Positions 31,416-43,277 of a stretch of DNA of 64,000 nucleotides are shown one piece after another; within the stretch, counting starts at the first letter, position 1, and every line of letters starts with the position of its first letter. Origin of the DNA: Scilla litardierei (taxonomy: Eukaryota; Streptophyta; Magnoliopsida; Asparagales; Asparagaceae); NCBI GenBank assembly GCA_030789695.1, contig CM061142.1:277195043-277259042 (forward strand). The letters are read 5' to 3'. Below the pieces are notes generated by a model, which was given only the letters and a program-made list of their open reading frames with translations, searched no databases and was not told the origin of the DNA. The translations under genes were made by a program, and so were the position numbers.

Positions 31416-33000
31416 TGATGAGCGTTTATTGTATATAGTTTTTCACTCTTTTTCATGCATGTTTTACACTGTTTCATTCTCTATTCATCCCCGTTTCCCC
31501 CTGTTTTAGGTTCTTATTTTTCTTTGTGGTCCCTCGCATGCTTTGTAGGAGATATATGCCGATTTGGGATCATATAGCGAGATCTAAGCGCAAAGAGGCA
31601 AAAGGAGCAAAGCCGGGGGGTCAATCAGGCAAGGGGGAAGAGTTTTGTAAAGAATATGGCTCCACACGGCTGCGTCACTATGTCCACGCAGTCGTGTCAA
31701 TCCGTCAAAGAAGCAACTTTAACGCGGCCGCTCAATTTCACCAAACGGCCGCGACAAAAGAATTTTTGGAGTGAAGTGAAGAATGAAGTCAGAGAGTTTC
31801 ACGGCTCGTGTTATCTATGACGACGCTGCTATGAAACTATAGCCTCCAGAGTAGAATGACGTGACCGCATTAACAGACCACGCGGTCCTGTGACCATCTT
31901 CAATGCGGCCGAATCTCCATTAACGTGACCGCATGGCCATGCCTCCAGTCCCCCGTTCATTTAGTGAATAACTTGACCGCATCGTTTCTTGACGTGATCG
32001 TGTCAGACCCCTTCCCTACGATTTCTAGGGCAGATCTGGGGGGTATTTTTGTCTTTTGGTCAGTTCATATAAGTGCCCCTTCACCTCCTGCGAAGGGGAT
32101 CTTGTTTTTCAGCAGTTTTCTATCTTTTCCAGGGTTTTGGTTCATTTTGTAAGATTTCTAACTTTTTATTCAGTTGTTTTTATTGTTCTAAACATTTATT
32201 AGTGTAATACTCTTTATTTCTTTAATAGAATTTTTCCCTCTTTGCTATTGTTGTGTTATTTCATCATCTATTGCTGTTGTAGATTGAATCAATGGCTTTG
32301 ACGCTTACCCATTGCTAGAATCCCCCTCTATTCTAATGGGTAGTGAGTAGTTTTCATCTAGGGCAATGGGATGAACCACATTGGATTGGGGCCATGGGTT
32401 GAACCAAATAATTGATTTAGTTGCTAGGTTAGTTGAGATTAGGGGTACATTAGGACGATTATTATCGTCGTAGATTCGACCCCTCCCTTCGGGCGATCGG
32501 TTTGGCCGCCAATCAAAAGTCAGGACTAGCCCGGGCATCCGATCCCTAGGAAGATCCACACTATCATTATGAATGATACGCCAACGGGCACCGAGTAGAG
32601 CTCTCCCTATGTAGGTCAAATCCCCAAACGCCACGGTGGGAGGGAGGAAGATTGAGGACATTCGTTGAGCGTAATATGCCCGACGTACACCGATGCATCA
32701 GAGAACCCCTGACATCGGTATAGGTTGGGCTGTCCTATCATTGCATTGCACCAGCAGGGGGTATGACATGACATAAGGGAATAACCTATTATGCATCACG
32801 ACGGTGGGGGATATGTGAATGCTATTTGGTCACACGACCGCTCCCAAGTCCCAATGAACTCGGCAACCTATCGATTATTAATTCAACCATAACCCTAGTC
32901 AAATGGCGGGGATTCCACACAGCCTAAAGCTTTTACCCCCTTGTTTACACTTTTACACCATTCACCGACAATTCACCATAACTATCGCATAGCTCTCATC
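31416..33000 (+). repeat. H 3' LTR (right end uncertain)
   Basis: Starts TGATGAGCG directly after the purine-rich AGCTTGTGGGATTT. It contains repeated palindromic CACGGCCGTG/ACGCGGCCGC-like motifs (31660-31960) and a promoter-like AT-rich stretch. I could not fix the CA end; about 33000 is a guess, and similar motifs continue to 33430. Confidence 0.45.
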
Positions 33001-33111
33001 CGAAGACCTATATGAACCAATACGCATTGACCGCCTCCTCGTATTCGACCCGTAAGTGACTACATACGACCCGTAAGCTATAGTTTTTATTAGCATCGTT
33101 TGGTCCCCACT

Positions 33112-33112
<1 letters not shown>

Positions 33113-33142
<30 letters not shown>
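33113..33142. repeat. Homopolymer run of 30 G
   Basis: Thirty uninterrupted G. It may be real, a G-quadruplex-forming tract, or a sequencing/assembly artefact. Confidence 0.95.
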
Positions 33143-33145
<3 letters not shown>

Positions 33146-33392
33146 CAATCAGGTTTGCAGTAGACACGAATCCAAACGGCCATTTGGGCCAAACGATGTG
33201 GTTGTGTCGTTTTCTCGAATTTACACACGATGCATCTTGAGAGCTCTTCTAATTGACACGACCATTTAAGAAGTTCAAACGGCCACGTCTCTGGTTGCTC
33301 ACTGTACTAGTCTTCACTTGGATTGGGGATGACACGGCCATGTGGGAAGTCCACACGGCCGTGTTGGGGCTTCATCGCTCCATCGGTAAAAT

Positions 33393-33427
33393 AGGCCACA
33401 TGACCGTTTGAACGGTCATGTGGGCCT
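33393..33427. repeat. 16-bp perfect-stem inverted repeat
   Basis: AGGCCACATGACCGTT and its inverse separated by TG, with a single extra G in the right arm. It lies among other ACGGCC-type motifs of the H LTR region. Confidence 0.75.
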
Positions 33428-33511
33428 TCTTTCCTTCCTCAGGCCATATCAACTCATACGTTCATGTAAGTCATCTCACATTGCCATGTGAGATGCTGCT
33501 GATCTCCCATC

Positions 33512-34165
33512 ATGAGCTACATCTTGATTAAATTCAATCACGTTGCATCGATTATCGCTCCAAAAGCCAGTATTCTCGCTCTTTTGGTCCAAAAATCCAG
33601 AAGTTCCCCTGAAACACATCAGAGAGACCAAAAACGTAAAAAGAAACAAAAAGCGGGGAAAACAACACGGAAAACGAGGCGCGGTGATGTGAAACGTGGG
33701 AAAAAGTGCGTGAAAACTATAAATAAAAACCACTCATCAGCATTCAAGGATAAAGCAGCTTCAAGCTCAAGCTCAAGCAAAGATGAAAGTGATATAGAGA
33801 GTGAAGATGAACCCAAGCTCTCGTATGAAAAAATTTCCATTTACAACGACGATCTAGCCAAAGGTATTGCAAACTCGTTCAAACACATTATTCATTGCAA
33901 CCCAAATATGAAAATTATATGATTAAATTGCAGGAGTATGAGTCCACTAGTGTAAATGCTAATTCCAGGCATATATGTGACGTAGTGCGAAAGAAACACT
34001 ACTCTATCATTTAAGGATTTGAAAAAAATAAATGAAGATTTGAAAGTTCAAAACCTTGACATAGAATCTCGCAATCAACAAATTCTGTCGAAGTGCATAG
34101 AGGAATACTGTAAGCTCAAAAACTTCGTTAGTTCTCGGGATTGCATTTTAATTTGCTTGGAAAAC
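33512..34165 (+). pseudogene. Gag-like remnant (Lys/Ser-rich, coiled-coil)
   Basis: The plus frame 33512-33922 has a basic Lys/Arg-rich part (RDQKRKKKQKAGK), a Ser run and an acidic part (KDESDIESEDEPKLSYE), like the region after the CCHC knuckle in copia Gag. A following frame (about 34003-34165) gives a helical KINEDLKVQNLDIESRNQQ. Two frame breaks separate them. I cannot assign a family; a remnant of an older copia element is the best guess. Confidence 0.4.
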
Positions 34166-34780
34166 TGACGGGTTTTCTGGGTCATTAGGGCCATAAAATC
34201 GACGTCTGGCCTAAGTCAGGCGGACGACGAACAACATAATAGCAATGGAAAACAACTTAAAACTATTTTAAATCTTGCCCTAAAGAGAACAAATCCTAGC
34301 CAGAATCTCTACTATCCCAGGGTTGAGTCCGACCAACCCTTAAAGATAGATCTATCTAACATTTGCAATTATAAACGCATGTTAATAAACTACATACATT
34401 TCACTTCGTTTCCACAAAATACAAAGCATCATTTTCAGTAACATTTCTTTGACTCTGAAGCAATGCCCCGCACCGCTTTTCCTAAGCCGAACCACGTCCC
34501 GAGCCAAACCGCTTCCTGAACCGCACCGCGTACCGAGGCAAGTAACACCCTTGTCACCGAGTCAACCCCGCGTCGAAGAAAGTTTCTCCTTGAGTGGATC
34601 CTCCATCAAGACTTCGGATCCGATCCGAACTCCTTCGTAGCTTTGCTAGAGACCGATCAAGAGCAACGAAGAATTTAGGAAGAAGTGGGAATAATAAATT
34701 TAGGCTTAGATCCGAGCTTACTCACGTTTATTAAAGCTACTCAGATCTAGATCTTGGGACGAGTTTCAAGGAGGGGGGCC

Positions 34781-34800
34781 GGTTCCTATTTATATAGGTG
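34781..34800 (-). promoter_or_regulatory. TATA box in LTR I
   Basis: Minus strand CCTATATAAATAGGAACC, upstream of a long transcribed-leader-like stretch. Position within the LTR is as expected for a copia promoter. Confidence 0.55.
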
Positions 34801-34964
34801 GATGAAACATCCCCTGTATTAATTACCTATATGGGACTAAAATATTTAGAGAAGAAAAATTCAATTTAGTTTGCCTTACACGAAGGTCAAACTTTGACGA
34901 ATTTTCACTTCCTCACCGTTGAGCTCCAAGAGCGATGTCATGCATCGTTACGAAGAGGGTTGAA

Positions 34965-36761
34965 TGTTTTTCTGCGAGGATGCGCACCCAAAAAAAGGCA
35001 TGCACACACTTACCCCCCAAGTGCAAGGGTGTCAGAGCAATATATTCCCGATGAGTTCGGGGTCATATTCACAGGGAGTCGTTACTTATACTACCTATCG
35101 ATTCCTAGGTTGATTTGACTTCGAATTTATTGTGGAGATGAATTACGAAGGAGGTCGTAATGATGATGGAGGTGAAATGCGAGGGAGTCACTATCAGCAA
35201 GGCACATCCAAGGATTCCACACAAAAAGAAAAAAATAAAACAAAGAAAACAATTGGGAGAAAGATCGCTAGGGTGTAGGGAATCCCCGCTCGGACTTTCA
35301 GGCTTGGATATCGGGTTAAGGACCCTTTCGTCGAACGACGAATTAGGACAAGAGTACCACATCCGGAGATGGGAACGAGTACTTAACTTTCGTCGTCATA
35401 CTCGTTTAACGTATCCGTGTGCTCAGCTGCTTTCCCTATGCACTTCACATATGGATACGTGCATTACGCTCAATACTGGTTCCCGTATCATAAATCCGTA
35501 TCCACTTTCAAGATCTACGGATTGGGATACTACACCATGGTGAGTTCTGGCAGTCTGGCTACTCTCGTAGTCACCGATAGCGGTTAGTAATCATCCATAG
35601 CATGCGAGTCACTCTCATAATCACGAGCCCTAGAAGATGACTCTAATCCCTAATTAGATTCGTGTGGATCTTCCCTAGAACCTGGATCTATTTTCGTAAT
35701 CCTCCAATTCTAGGGCTAATCCCCCAAAAACCTTGTTCAAACTACCATAGAGCAATCCTAGATTCATTTAACTAAGGTTAACTTAACATCCAATCCTTAA
35801 AATCCTAGGGTTCATCCTTAACCCTAGCAATAGATATACTCAATCATGGCAAAAGATATGAAAACAATAGAAATCAACATCACAAGCAAACAAGAAAAGC
35901 AATAAAGAAGATTCAATAAGAAAATACTTAGCTTAATGAAGATTTGATACAAAATCGCCAAGAATGGGGCCGATGGCATGGCCTAGCCTCTAAAAATAGT
36001 CTCCTAGCACCAAAACTGAATAAAAACCGCCCTCCCCAATGATGGCTGCTCAAAACCTATTTATACCCCCTAGAAAACCCTAAAAACTACCCCCAAAAAC
36101 CCGAACAGATTGCAACTTGTGGGTGCTGGGACCCGCACGCTCGGCCGAGCGTGCCCTAGCGCTCGGTCGAGCACCTTGTTGGTGCTCCGGCTTCTTAGTC
36201 TTTGAAAGGGGGCCGCTCGATCGAGCAGGGTAGGTCGCTCGATCAAGCGGAATCAACAGAGATTTCCATGGAAAATCTGGGGGTCGTCTGCAGAGGGCCG
36301 CTCGGTCGAGCGATGTAGGTCGGTCAGTTAAGAGCGGTAGGTCGCCCGGTCGATCGACCTATGGCCTGGAAGCTGTTCTTGGACCTCTCGTTGATCTTCT
36401 CTTTTGCGACATCAGCTCAGCCAAGCGAGGTAGCCGCTCGGCTGAGCGACCTGGAATTTAGCTCGTGGTCCTCTTCCTTCTTTTCTTCATCCTCTTTCTT
36501 TCTTCTTTGCTTCCTTCTTCTTCTTGCTCCTCTCCAGCATTATGAACTCCTCAATTACGATGCCATTGATGCTCCAGCATCGATGATTATGTCCTTCTCT
36601 CCAATATGCTCCAAATTGCTCGATATTCCCTGAAATGCAACCAAACACTCTTAAAGTCAAATAGTTCCAATCATCAACATGAAAGCATATAAAATCGGGA
36701 TTTAAGCAATCATTTTGACGCGTAAACATATAGATGAAATGTGGAATATTATAACACATCA
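34965..36761 (-). repeat. D 3' LTR
   Basis: Plus strand begins TGTTTTTCTGCGAGG and ends ACACATCA. It contains a minus-strand TATA (GGTATAAATAGG, 36056-36067) and a cluster of GCTCGGYCGAGCG palindromes (36137-36450). It differs from the 5' LTR at many places, so D is the oldest inserted layer here. Confidence 0.88.
36137..36450. repeat. Array of CGCTCGGTCGAGCG-type palindromes in D 3' LTR
   Basis: About eight imperfect copies, for example CGCTCGGCCGAGCG, CGCTCGGTCGAGCA and CGCTCGATCGAGCA, spaced 20-90 bp apart. They lie just upstream (in minus sense) of the TATA box. The 5' LTR has the matching array at about 62655-62990. Confidence 0.85.
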
Positions 36762-36774
36762 AAATCCCCCAAGC
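36762..36774 (-). promoter_or_regulatory. Polypurine tract of D
   Basis: Minus strand AAGCTTGGGGGATTT directly before the LTR start TGATGTG. Confidence 0.75.
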
Positions 36775-38393
36775 TTACATCTTACTTGTCATCGAGGAAG
36801 ATTAGTAAGAAGCGAACCCGGGTGAGTAATACAATGGAAAGGTGAGGTGATGAAGTGTGATGGAGTCAAGGGGCTCAATCTTAAACTCATCAAATATATG
36901 AACCCATGGATACAAGAATACGTGAACACACACCAATATATAATCGGAACACACAATCAAACAAAATACTTAAGTCTCGCTTAAATGAACTTATTGTGGA
37001 TTTCAATAAATGTAATGAACTTGATAAGCAATGAAATGATAGTAGAGCCATGTCCTATAATAGTTTATCATGAATTATACTAAGTTCACAGAGACGAATC
37101 CAATGTTCACAACTCATTCTCTAAGCAGCGTAAATATGTAATGATCAAATAGTTTCAAGCATGTGTGGTGTTCTGTTAAGCTTCATGTAATGAGGTAGTA
37201 AATTCGATTAAGGTAAGGCAATCACCACACTACGCTCGTTTCATGACTCCTAGAACATATCAACTCTGCCATGTCCTTATACTATATAGAAATGGAGATA
37301 AATATATTGAATTTTTGTGTTTTTTAAACTTTTGGCTCTTTTTTTTTCTTTTTGTCTTGCAAACTTGCGTAAACGCAATGGAGTGCAAGGAGCGGTCTAT
37401 GCATCCCAAATCAACAATCTTAGGGCATCGGGTTACGTGGAACCCCAAGGACATTTTATTTAGGATATTTATTTGATTTTTATAATTTTGGGATTTTTGC
37501 AAACTCACGTAAACGCGATGGAATGTAAAGTATGATCAAAGATCATTTATTTGGCTATTTATAAAAGAAAAGGAAAAAGCATTGAATCTAGACATGGCTC
37601 GGTTTCAGGAATTCTAGTTATCACTACTTTGGTTGTCGTGGGGTTATCCTACCTCTTTTGAATTACTAAACATCCATGAAGCAATAGAATTATCAATCAA
37701 ATCACGCAAGAATCAAATAACTTTCAGATTTTGATTCATTCATTTTTTAGCTCAAATGTTTCGAGAATATAGTTGTGAAACTATTGATTCTACTTTGAAA
37801 AGCGTATTAACAATGATACTCTAATTAAGGAATTCAACTTTAGTCTAACATATATCCGATTTCATAAAACAACCACAATATTTCATAGAAAATGAAGCAC
37901 ATGAGACAAAAAATAGAGAAGTGAATATGGTTCATCAGAAACATGTGTTTCACGACAAAGCAAAGTGTGTGCACTGTGCACTCCCCCAAGCTTAAACGTC
38001 ACATTGTCCTCAATGTGTGTGTGATATGGATAGAGGACAATGATAAAATTGGGAGCTACACAACAAAATAATTTTTGTCTCCCCCAAGCTATATCAGATT
38101 GTGCCCGGTATGGACAGATGGGCACATATATTGGAAAGTGAGGCAAAGTAAGCATCATAATATAAGGGTGGGAAATGATAACATAGAATAGGGTGGGGTG
38201 CAAAATATTATTGTGTAACCATCATATGGGGTGAATTTATTAAACTAGGAAAGCATAAAAATCCTATACGGTCCTCTCGTTGTCGAGAGGATTCGTGTTT
38301 ATTTAAAGCATAAAATTCTACACTACAACTACACTACTGATTGACACAAACTGTAGCAAAAGGCGGATCCAGTATCTTTGTCGGTGCAGGCAA
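36775..38393 (-). other. D interior, noncoding 3' region
   Basis: 1.6 kb with no recognisable protein. On the minus strand it carries two further AAGCTTGGGGGAG/ATAGCTTGGGGGAGAC tracts (about 37980-38000 and 38080-38100), one preceded by GAGGACAATGTGACG. A repeated TTGCAAAC(T/-)TCGCGTAAACGC(A/G)ATGGA block occurs twice (about 37358-37385 and 37497-37523). Confidence 0.6.
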
Positions 38394-39635
38394 CTACTCT
38401 AACTGATCCTTCCATGGCTCTGCCAGATGCGTGTCTCTACTGACTCCATCAGATTCCAGAAATGCGACTCCCAGCATCTCTCCTAGGACTCCACATGTAC
38501 CCTGAAAGAGATAAGACGCATCAATCTGATATGGATAATTCTTCCCCAAAATAAAATTTTTCCAAAGAAGGTCATCAAAAGAAATATGTAAGATAAAGAA
38601 CAGTTGACAACACTTCCCTGAAAATGTATCTCCGCTCTCGTGCACCACGACAGACAACTCCTCATCGTTCGTCTCAGGATTTTTAGGTAACTCTTCCTCG
38701 CGGTCTACTCTAGGCTCTTCGACGGTGGACACATCCCAAGGTACCAACAACTCCGTGATGTCCTTCTTATATACGTCACAACACACCTCCTGGTCATATA
38801 CACAGGTGTCCTGCAGAAAATGTGGTGTGTCAGGGACATCTGAATCCAAAATAGGATAGTCATCAAAAATATGAGGGGAATCAAAAGTAAATAATGAGGG
38901 TGTAAAAGATCCTCCCTGAGTGGGAGCAGTAAACTCCGGTGGATGGTCCTCAGCCGTAGTAAATGGTGGAGGTGGCTGTGGAAGCTCAACTGAAGGTGGG
39001 CAATACTCGGGCTCTATCCTCATCCAAAATATCGTCCTCCTCAATGGTCTGCTCTGACTTCGCTGGCACGGCCTCCTCAACAATTTCCTCTGATGCTACC
39101 GGCTGCTCTGTGGGCTAAGGTATCTCTTCTATGGTATAAAAGTATACCTTGTCCTTCTCAACTCGAGCGTGGACTCCATCATCAATGGTACATGCAGAAG
39201 AGATGCGATGAATAATAAAATTATGAAATTCATGCTCAAAAGGATCACCTGCAGTTAGTGTCGTTGGACTGGTGGACCGAACTACGTCAGCAACGCTTCT
39301 TAATAGGCCCAGAAATGTTTCCTCCTCTGGCAGCCCATATGTCTCTATTTTTGGAGTGTTGATGGGATAAAAGTGGAGACGATCTCCTTCAAGTGAAACA
39401 TACACTCCGGCTATGATAGTCCCGAATCAGAGACATTAGCCATAACGAAATCGATGAATACTTGATCGGATAGGTCACCTACCATAACGGTTAACGAACC
39501 AGTGGATTGAGCCGCATTTATCATTTGTTCCAAGGCTGCTGCCAACTGCAGATCACCGAACTTTCTCACGTGCATCCTCCACATAAACTCACATGAGTGT
39601 TCCTTTAGCATTCCATCGAAGTGATAAAATAGCTC
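38394..39635 (-). pseudogene. D ORF, middle and C-terminal parts (Gag-like, duplicated domain, acidic tail)
   Basis: Continues the reading of 61070-61233 across the C insertion. 39411-39635 reads HFDGMLKEHSCEFMWRMH, then FIDFVMANVSDSGL. After a frame break near 39415, 39115-39405 reads VSLEGDRLHFYPI, then HEFHNFIIHRISSACTIDDG and VEKDKVYFYTIEEI. These are two diverged copies of one ~95-residue unit. After a stop (39115-39117) and a shift near 39020, a Pro-rich acidic part follows to 38394 (DYPILDSDVPDTPHFLQD, SFDDLLWKNFILGKNYPYQ). I do not recognise the duplicated unit; it is not a standard Gag, RT or integrase. Confidence 0.5.
39631..39635. repeat. TSD AGCTC, left of C
   Basis: Matches 61070-61074 after the right LTR of C. 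Confidence 0.9.
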
Positions 39636-41373
39636 TGTTGGATACAACTTATGTTGGATACAACGATCGTTAACTTCGTGATTGATGATAACAAACATGT
39701 GTGAACATTCTAATGTGTGTGATAAGTGTTTTCAGGAATGGCATGCTTGTAAAACTTCAAATTGATGACTAAGTCAATTGATGAAGGAATTGCTATTCAC
39801 ATTGTAAATTGGAAGATGGAGTAATTGCTATTCATATAGAAACTTGTACTTGGTCAAATATGGAGGAAATGGAGTATCTTAATCAAATCTCTCTTGGATT
39901 GATTCAAATCAATTAGAGATTCAATTCAAATCCTAATCCTATTAGCATTGCAAACCAAATCCCATTCAAATCCTAATCCTATTTGTATTGCAATGAGATC
40001 AAAACAAGTCTCAATCAAATCCTATTCAAATCTCTCCAAATCCCATATTCCTATTTCTATTAGGATTCCCCCCTTGCCAAATCTACGTAGCCGCACCAAT
40101 ACTCCTTGGCCGCACAAAAACCCTTGAATCCCCTGCATATACTATCATCTTCAAGGGGGAAATATTGCCGCAACACAAAGAAACAAAAGGGGAGAGAACA
40201 TTGCGGCCAACACAAGAATTTGCAAAACCTTCAAAGCCAAAACCCTAAACTCCAATACCCTACATGCCGCAACTTTGAGGGGAGCCTTACATGCCGCAAC
40301 TTTTTGGGGAGTCCTATATGCGGAAAAGCCTCCATTGAGAATCTCCATTGCTTCGAGTCACAAGCTCCTTCCCCATTGCCACAAAGATCATTGCCATACC
40401 CTATTAGCCATAAGCCTATACTCCATCTCCCAATCATTTATAAGCTTGTTGAAGAAGGAGGAAGAAGCCCATCAAGTTGAAGAACAACTCACACATCCAA
40501 GGAGGCAACGTCAACCTATAGCCAAAAGCTCCTAGACCTCATCATCTCCGTGCCATTGTCGCAACCTAGCATCACCAAGCAAGCATCAACAAGGGAAGGC
40601 CGCAAGAAGGAGAGAGGAGCAGGCTGCACGCGCACTGCAGCAACAGTCCCACACATTGCGTGCGCACTGCATCCGCACCAAGGAGGTACATGCATTAAGC
40701 TGCAAGTTGAAAACCCAAGATACTACAAGTGCCGCAAGCATCATGTCTTCAACAAAGGAAAGGGGGTGCCGCAAGTTTCAGCAAGCCATTATCCAAGTGA
40801 CAAGGCCGCAACTTTCACATACAAGCCAATGCCACAACTTGAGTTGCTGAGGAGACGTGATGAAATGACTACATCTTGCCAGACGAGAGCTGGCCCGTGC
40901 TGATTGACGGAGGCGACGACAGCTACACAAAACTGAGCTATCTAAACTCTTATTATTATTTTTGTGTAGTATTGTTTGATCTCCGTAGGAAAATCTTTAC
41001 CATTTACTTGTGACTATTTGGGGTCATGTCTAGTGGTAGTCTAGACAAGAGAAACTTGACGGGTGTCGTCAAGTGAGAGCATATATTAGGATTGATAGTG
41101 TTGAACACGGTGAGTGGGGTACTGAGCTTGGTGAGTATAGAGACGTTGGTTCTCTAGTTATTACGGTTGTGCATGTACACTAATAAGATAATATTTACTT
41201 TTGGAGGCTGGATGTAGGTCGTGGTGATCAACCGAACCATGGTAAATCTGATGTGCATCTGTGTCTGATTATTATTTACCCTGCTTGTGATTATAACTGT
41301 GTGTGATATCTCGCGGGTTGCACGAGATTTTTTTTAGACTATTCACCTCCTAGGCTTAGATCCAGATCCAACA
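39636..41373 (+). repeat. C 5' LTR
   Basis: TGTTGGATACAAC...AGATCCAACA. The first 13 bases recur after 4 bases (TGTTGGATACAAC at 39636 and 39653). It is alignable along its whole length with 59296-61069. Short ORFs inside are LTR artefacts. Confidence 0.9.
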
Positions 41374-41375
41374 AA

Positions 41376-41387
41376 TGGTACCAAAGC
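41376..41387 (+). promoter_or_regulatory. Primer binding site of C
   Basis: TGGTACCAAAGC, two bases after the LTR; differs at two places from the TGGTATCAGAGC of A and B (initiator Met tRNA complement). Confidence 0.75.
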
Positions 41388-41415
41388 AGATTATGGGATC
41401 TAGCCTATATTTACT

Positions 41416-43269
41416 ATGAATAACGCTAATGATTGTGCTTTTTCTGAAGGTCAGTCCATATCACGACCTCCTAAATTTAATGGAGTAGATTATGCATATT
41501 GGAAATCTAGGATGAAAATCTACTTGATATCTGTTGATTATAAAGATTGGCACATTGTCGAAAAAGGTTATAAACCACCTATTTTAAAATTGAAAATATT
41601 GATATGCTTAAACCCGAAGACAAGTGGGATGATAATGACTGGAGATAATATTATTTAAATGGAAAATCTATGAATGCTTTTATATGCTCTCTTGATAAAT
41701 CTGAATTTAATCGTATCTCACAATGTCAAACTATGCAGGAAATATGGCATACATTGGAGGTGACTCACGAGGGAACGTCACAGGTGAAGGAGTCTAGACT
41801 TGCACTTCTGAGCACAGAGTACGAGAGCTTTCGCATGCTACCGTTAGAGTCCATATCAGAGATGTTTGTGAGGTTCACCAACATCGTCTACGAGTCTAGC
41901 TCCCTCGGTAAGCCATATTCTAGCCTTGAACTTGTAAGGAAAATCTTAAGGGCACTGCTAAGCTTTTTCAGGCCTAAGGTCATTGCCATCTAAGAAGTGA
42001 AAGATCTATCGCAGATGAGAGTGGAGGACTTGATATGCAACTTAATGTCACATGATTGAGCTGCAGAATATCGAGGCTAGAGAGAAACCAGTGGAGAAGG
42101 AAAAATCTCCAAAGCCACTAGCTCTTCAAGCTAGTGAAGATAACGATGAGGAGGAGGAGATAACGTTGATGGTCAGAGGCTTCAGAAAATACATCAAGAC
42201 TCCTCAAGGAAGAGCTGACATGCAACAAAGGTTCAATCGTTCTAACCATTATAATCCTTCTAGAAATTCATCTGAACAGACTACTATTAATAAAGTTGAA
42301 TGTTTTGAATGTAAAAAGCAGGGTCACGTTATAAAGGATTGTCCACAAGACACAGCTAATATTGCGGAGAAGAAATGAAAAGTTGTAGTGCGAACGTATG
42401 ACATGGATAGCGAGGATGAGAATGAGGATTGCGCACACTCCTCCTCTGCCTCATGGCAAAAAATAATGAGGAAAAATCTGGTAGTAAATCTGAACTTCTA
42501 ATTATTTGTAAAGGCATGCAAAAGGAAATTGAAGAGCTAGAATCCACATTAGAAAATTATGGAAATTCCAACGATCAAATGCAACAAGACACTTACAACA
42601 TGATATTAGAAATTAAGGAACTAAAAGGAAAAAATTTTGCAAGTGATTCTACTATTGCTTTGTTGGAAAATGAGAATTCTAGGTTGCATGAAAGAGCTAA
42701 TTGACTTTCTTGTCCTTCTTTATTGAATAAGATTAGCATGCTTAAGCTAGATTTAATTAAGCTTAAGACTAAAAAAGATTATGTGATTAGAGAGTTTTAT
42801 GATAAATTGTGCATGCTAAATAACGAACTTAAAAGAAAAATGGTTGAATTTGAATGAGGAAAACAAGAAAGCTTATATAAGTAGTTGCACTTTGATTGTG
42901 AATGAAAATGCTTCATTAAAATCTAAAGTAACTAATCTAGAAATGTCATTAAGGAACTTTTTAATTGTTAAACATTCGTTGGATACTATACTTGAAAATC
43001 AATTATATGGCAATAATAGACATGGACTTAGATTTAGTTTAAAAAATGTTGAAAAGCCAAAATTTAAGAAAATTCACAATGTACCTACTATTGTCAAAAA
43101 TATGCATGCAAAGTGCTTTACTTGTGATAGTGTTGGTCATACATCTTATTATTGTAAGTATAGGAACATGAAAAAAAAGTTTAAACAAGTTTGGTTTCCT
43201 AAATCTTTGACGACTAACATGAGTGGACCTTGTTGGATTCCAAGGTCACACATAGCATCTACCGTGTAA
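41416..43269 (+). pseudogene. C gag (UBN2-like capsid, CCHC knuckles, coiled coil)
   Basis: The ATG at 41416 starts a Sirevirus/Maximus-type Gag: PPKFNGVDYAYWKSRMKIYL, then TLEVTHEGTSQVKESRLALL and SLELVRKILRALLSFFRPKV. A first knuckle CFECKKQGHVIKDC lies near 42301-42342. A long Glu/Lys/Leu-rich coiled coil follows (42429-42900), and a second knuckle CFTCDSVGHTSYYC near 43111-43155. The end is SGPCWIPRSH, and the stop is at 43267-43269. Frames change near 41595, 42050, 42380, 42700 and 42840 and stops occur, so it is decayed. B inserted 4 bases past the stop codon. Confidence 0.8.
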
Positions 43270-43272
43270 GTA

Positions 43273-43277
43273 TGATG
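43273..43277. repeat. TSD TGATG, left of B
   Basis: Matches 57975-57979. Confidence 0.9.

Noticed and set aside
31030..31509. A 159-codon plus ORF
   Set aside because: It spans the purine tract and the LTR start of H; no family similarity.
40106..40903. ORFs in the C LTRs (also 59655-60492)
   Set aside because: Entirely within LTRs; frames are not kept between the two LTR copies.
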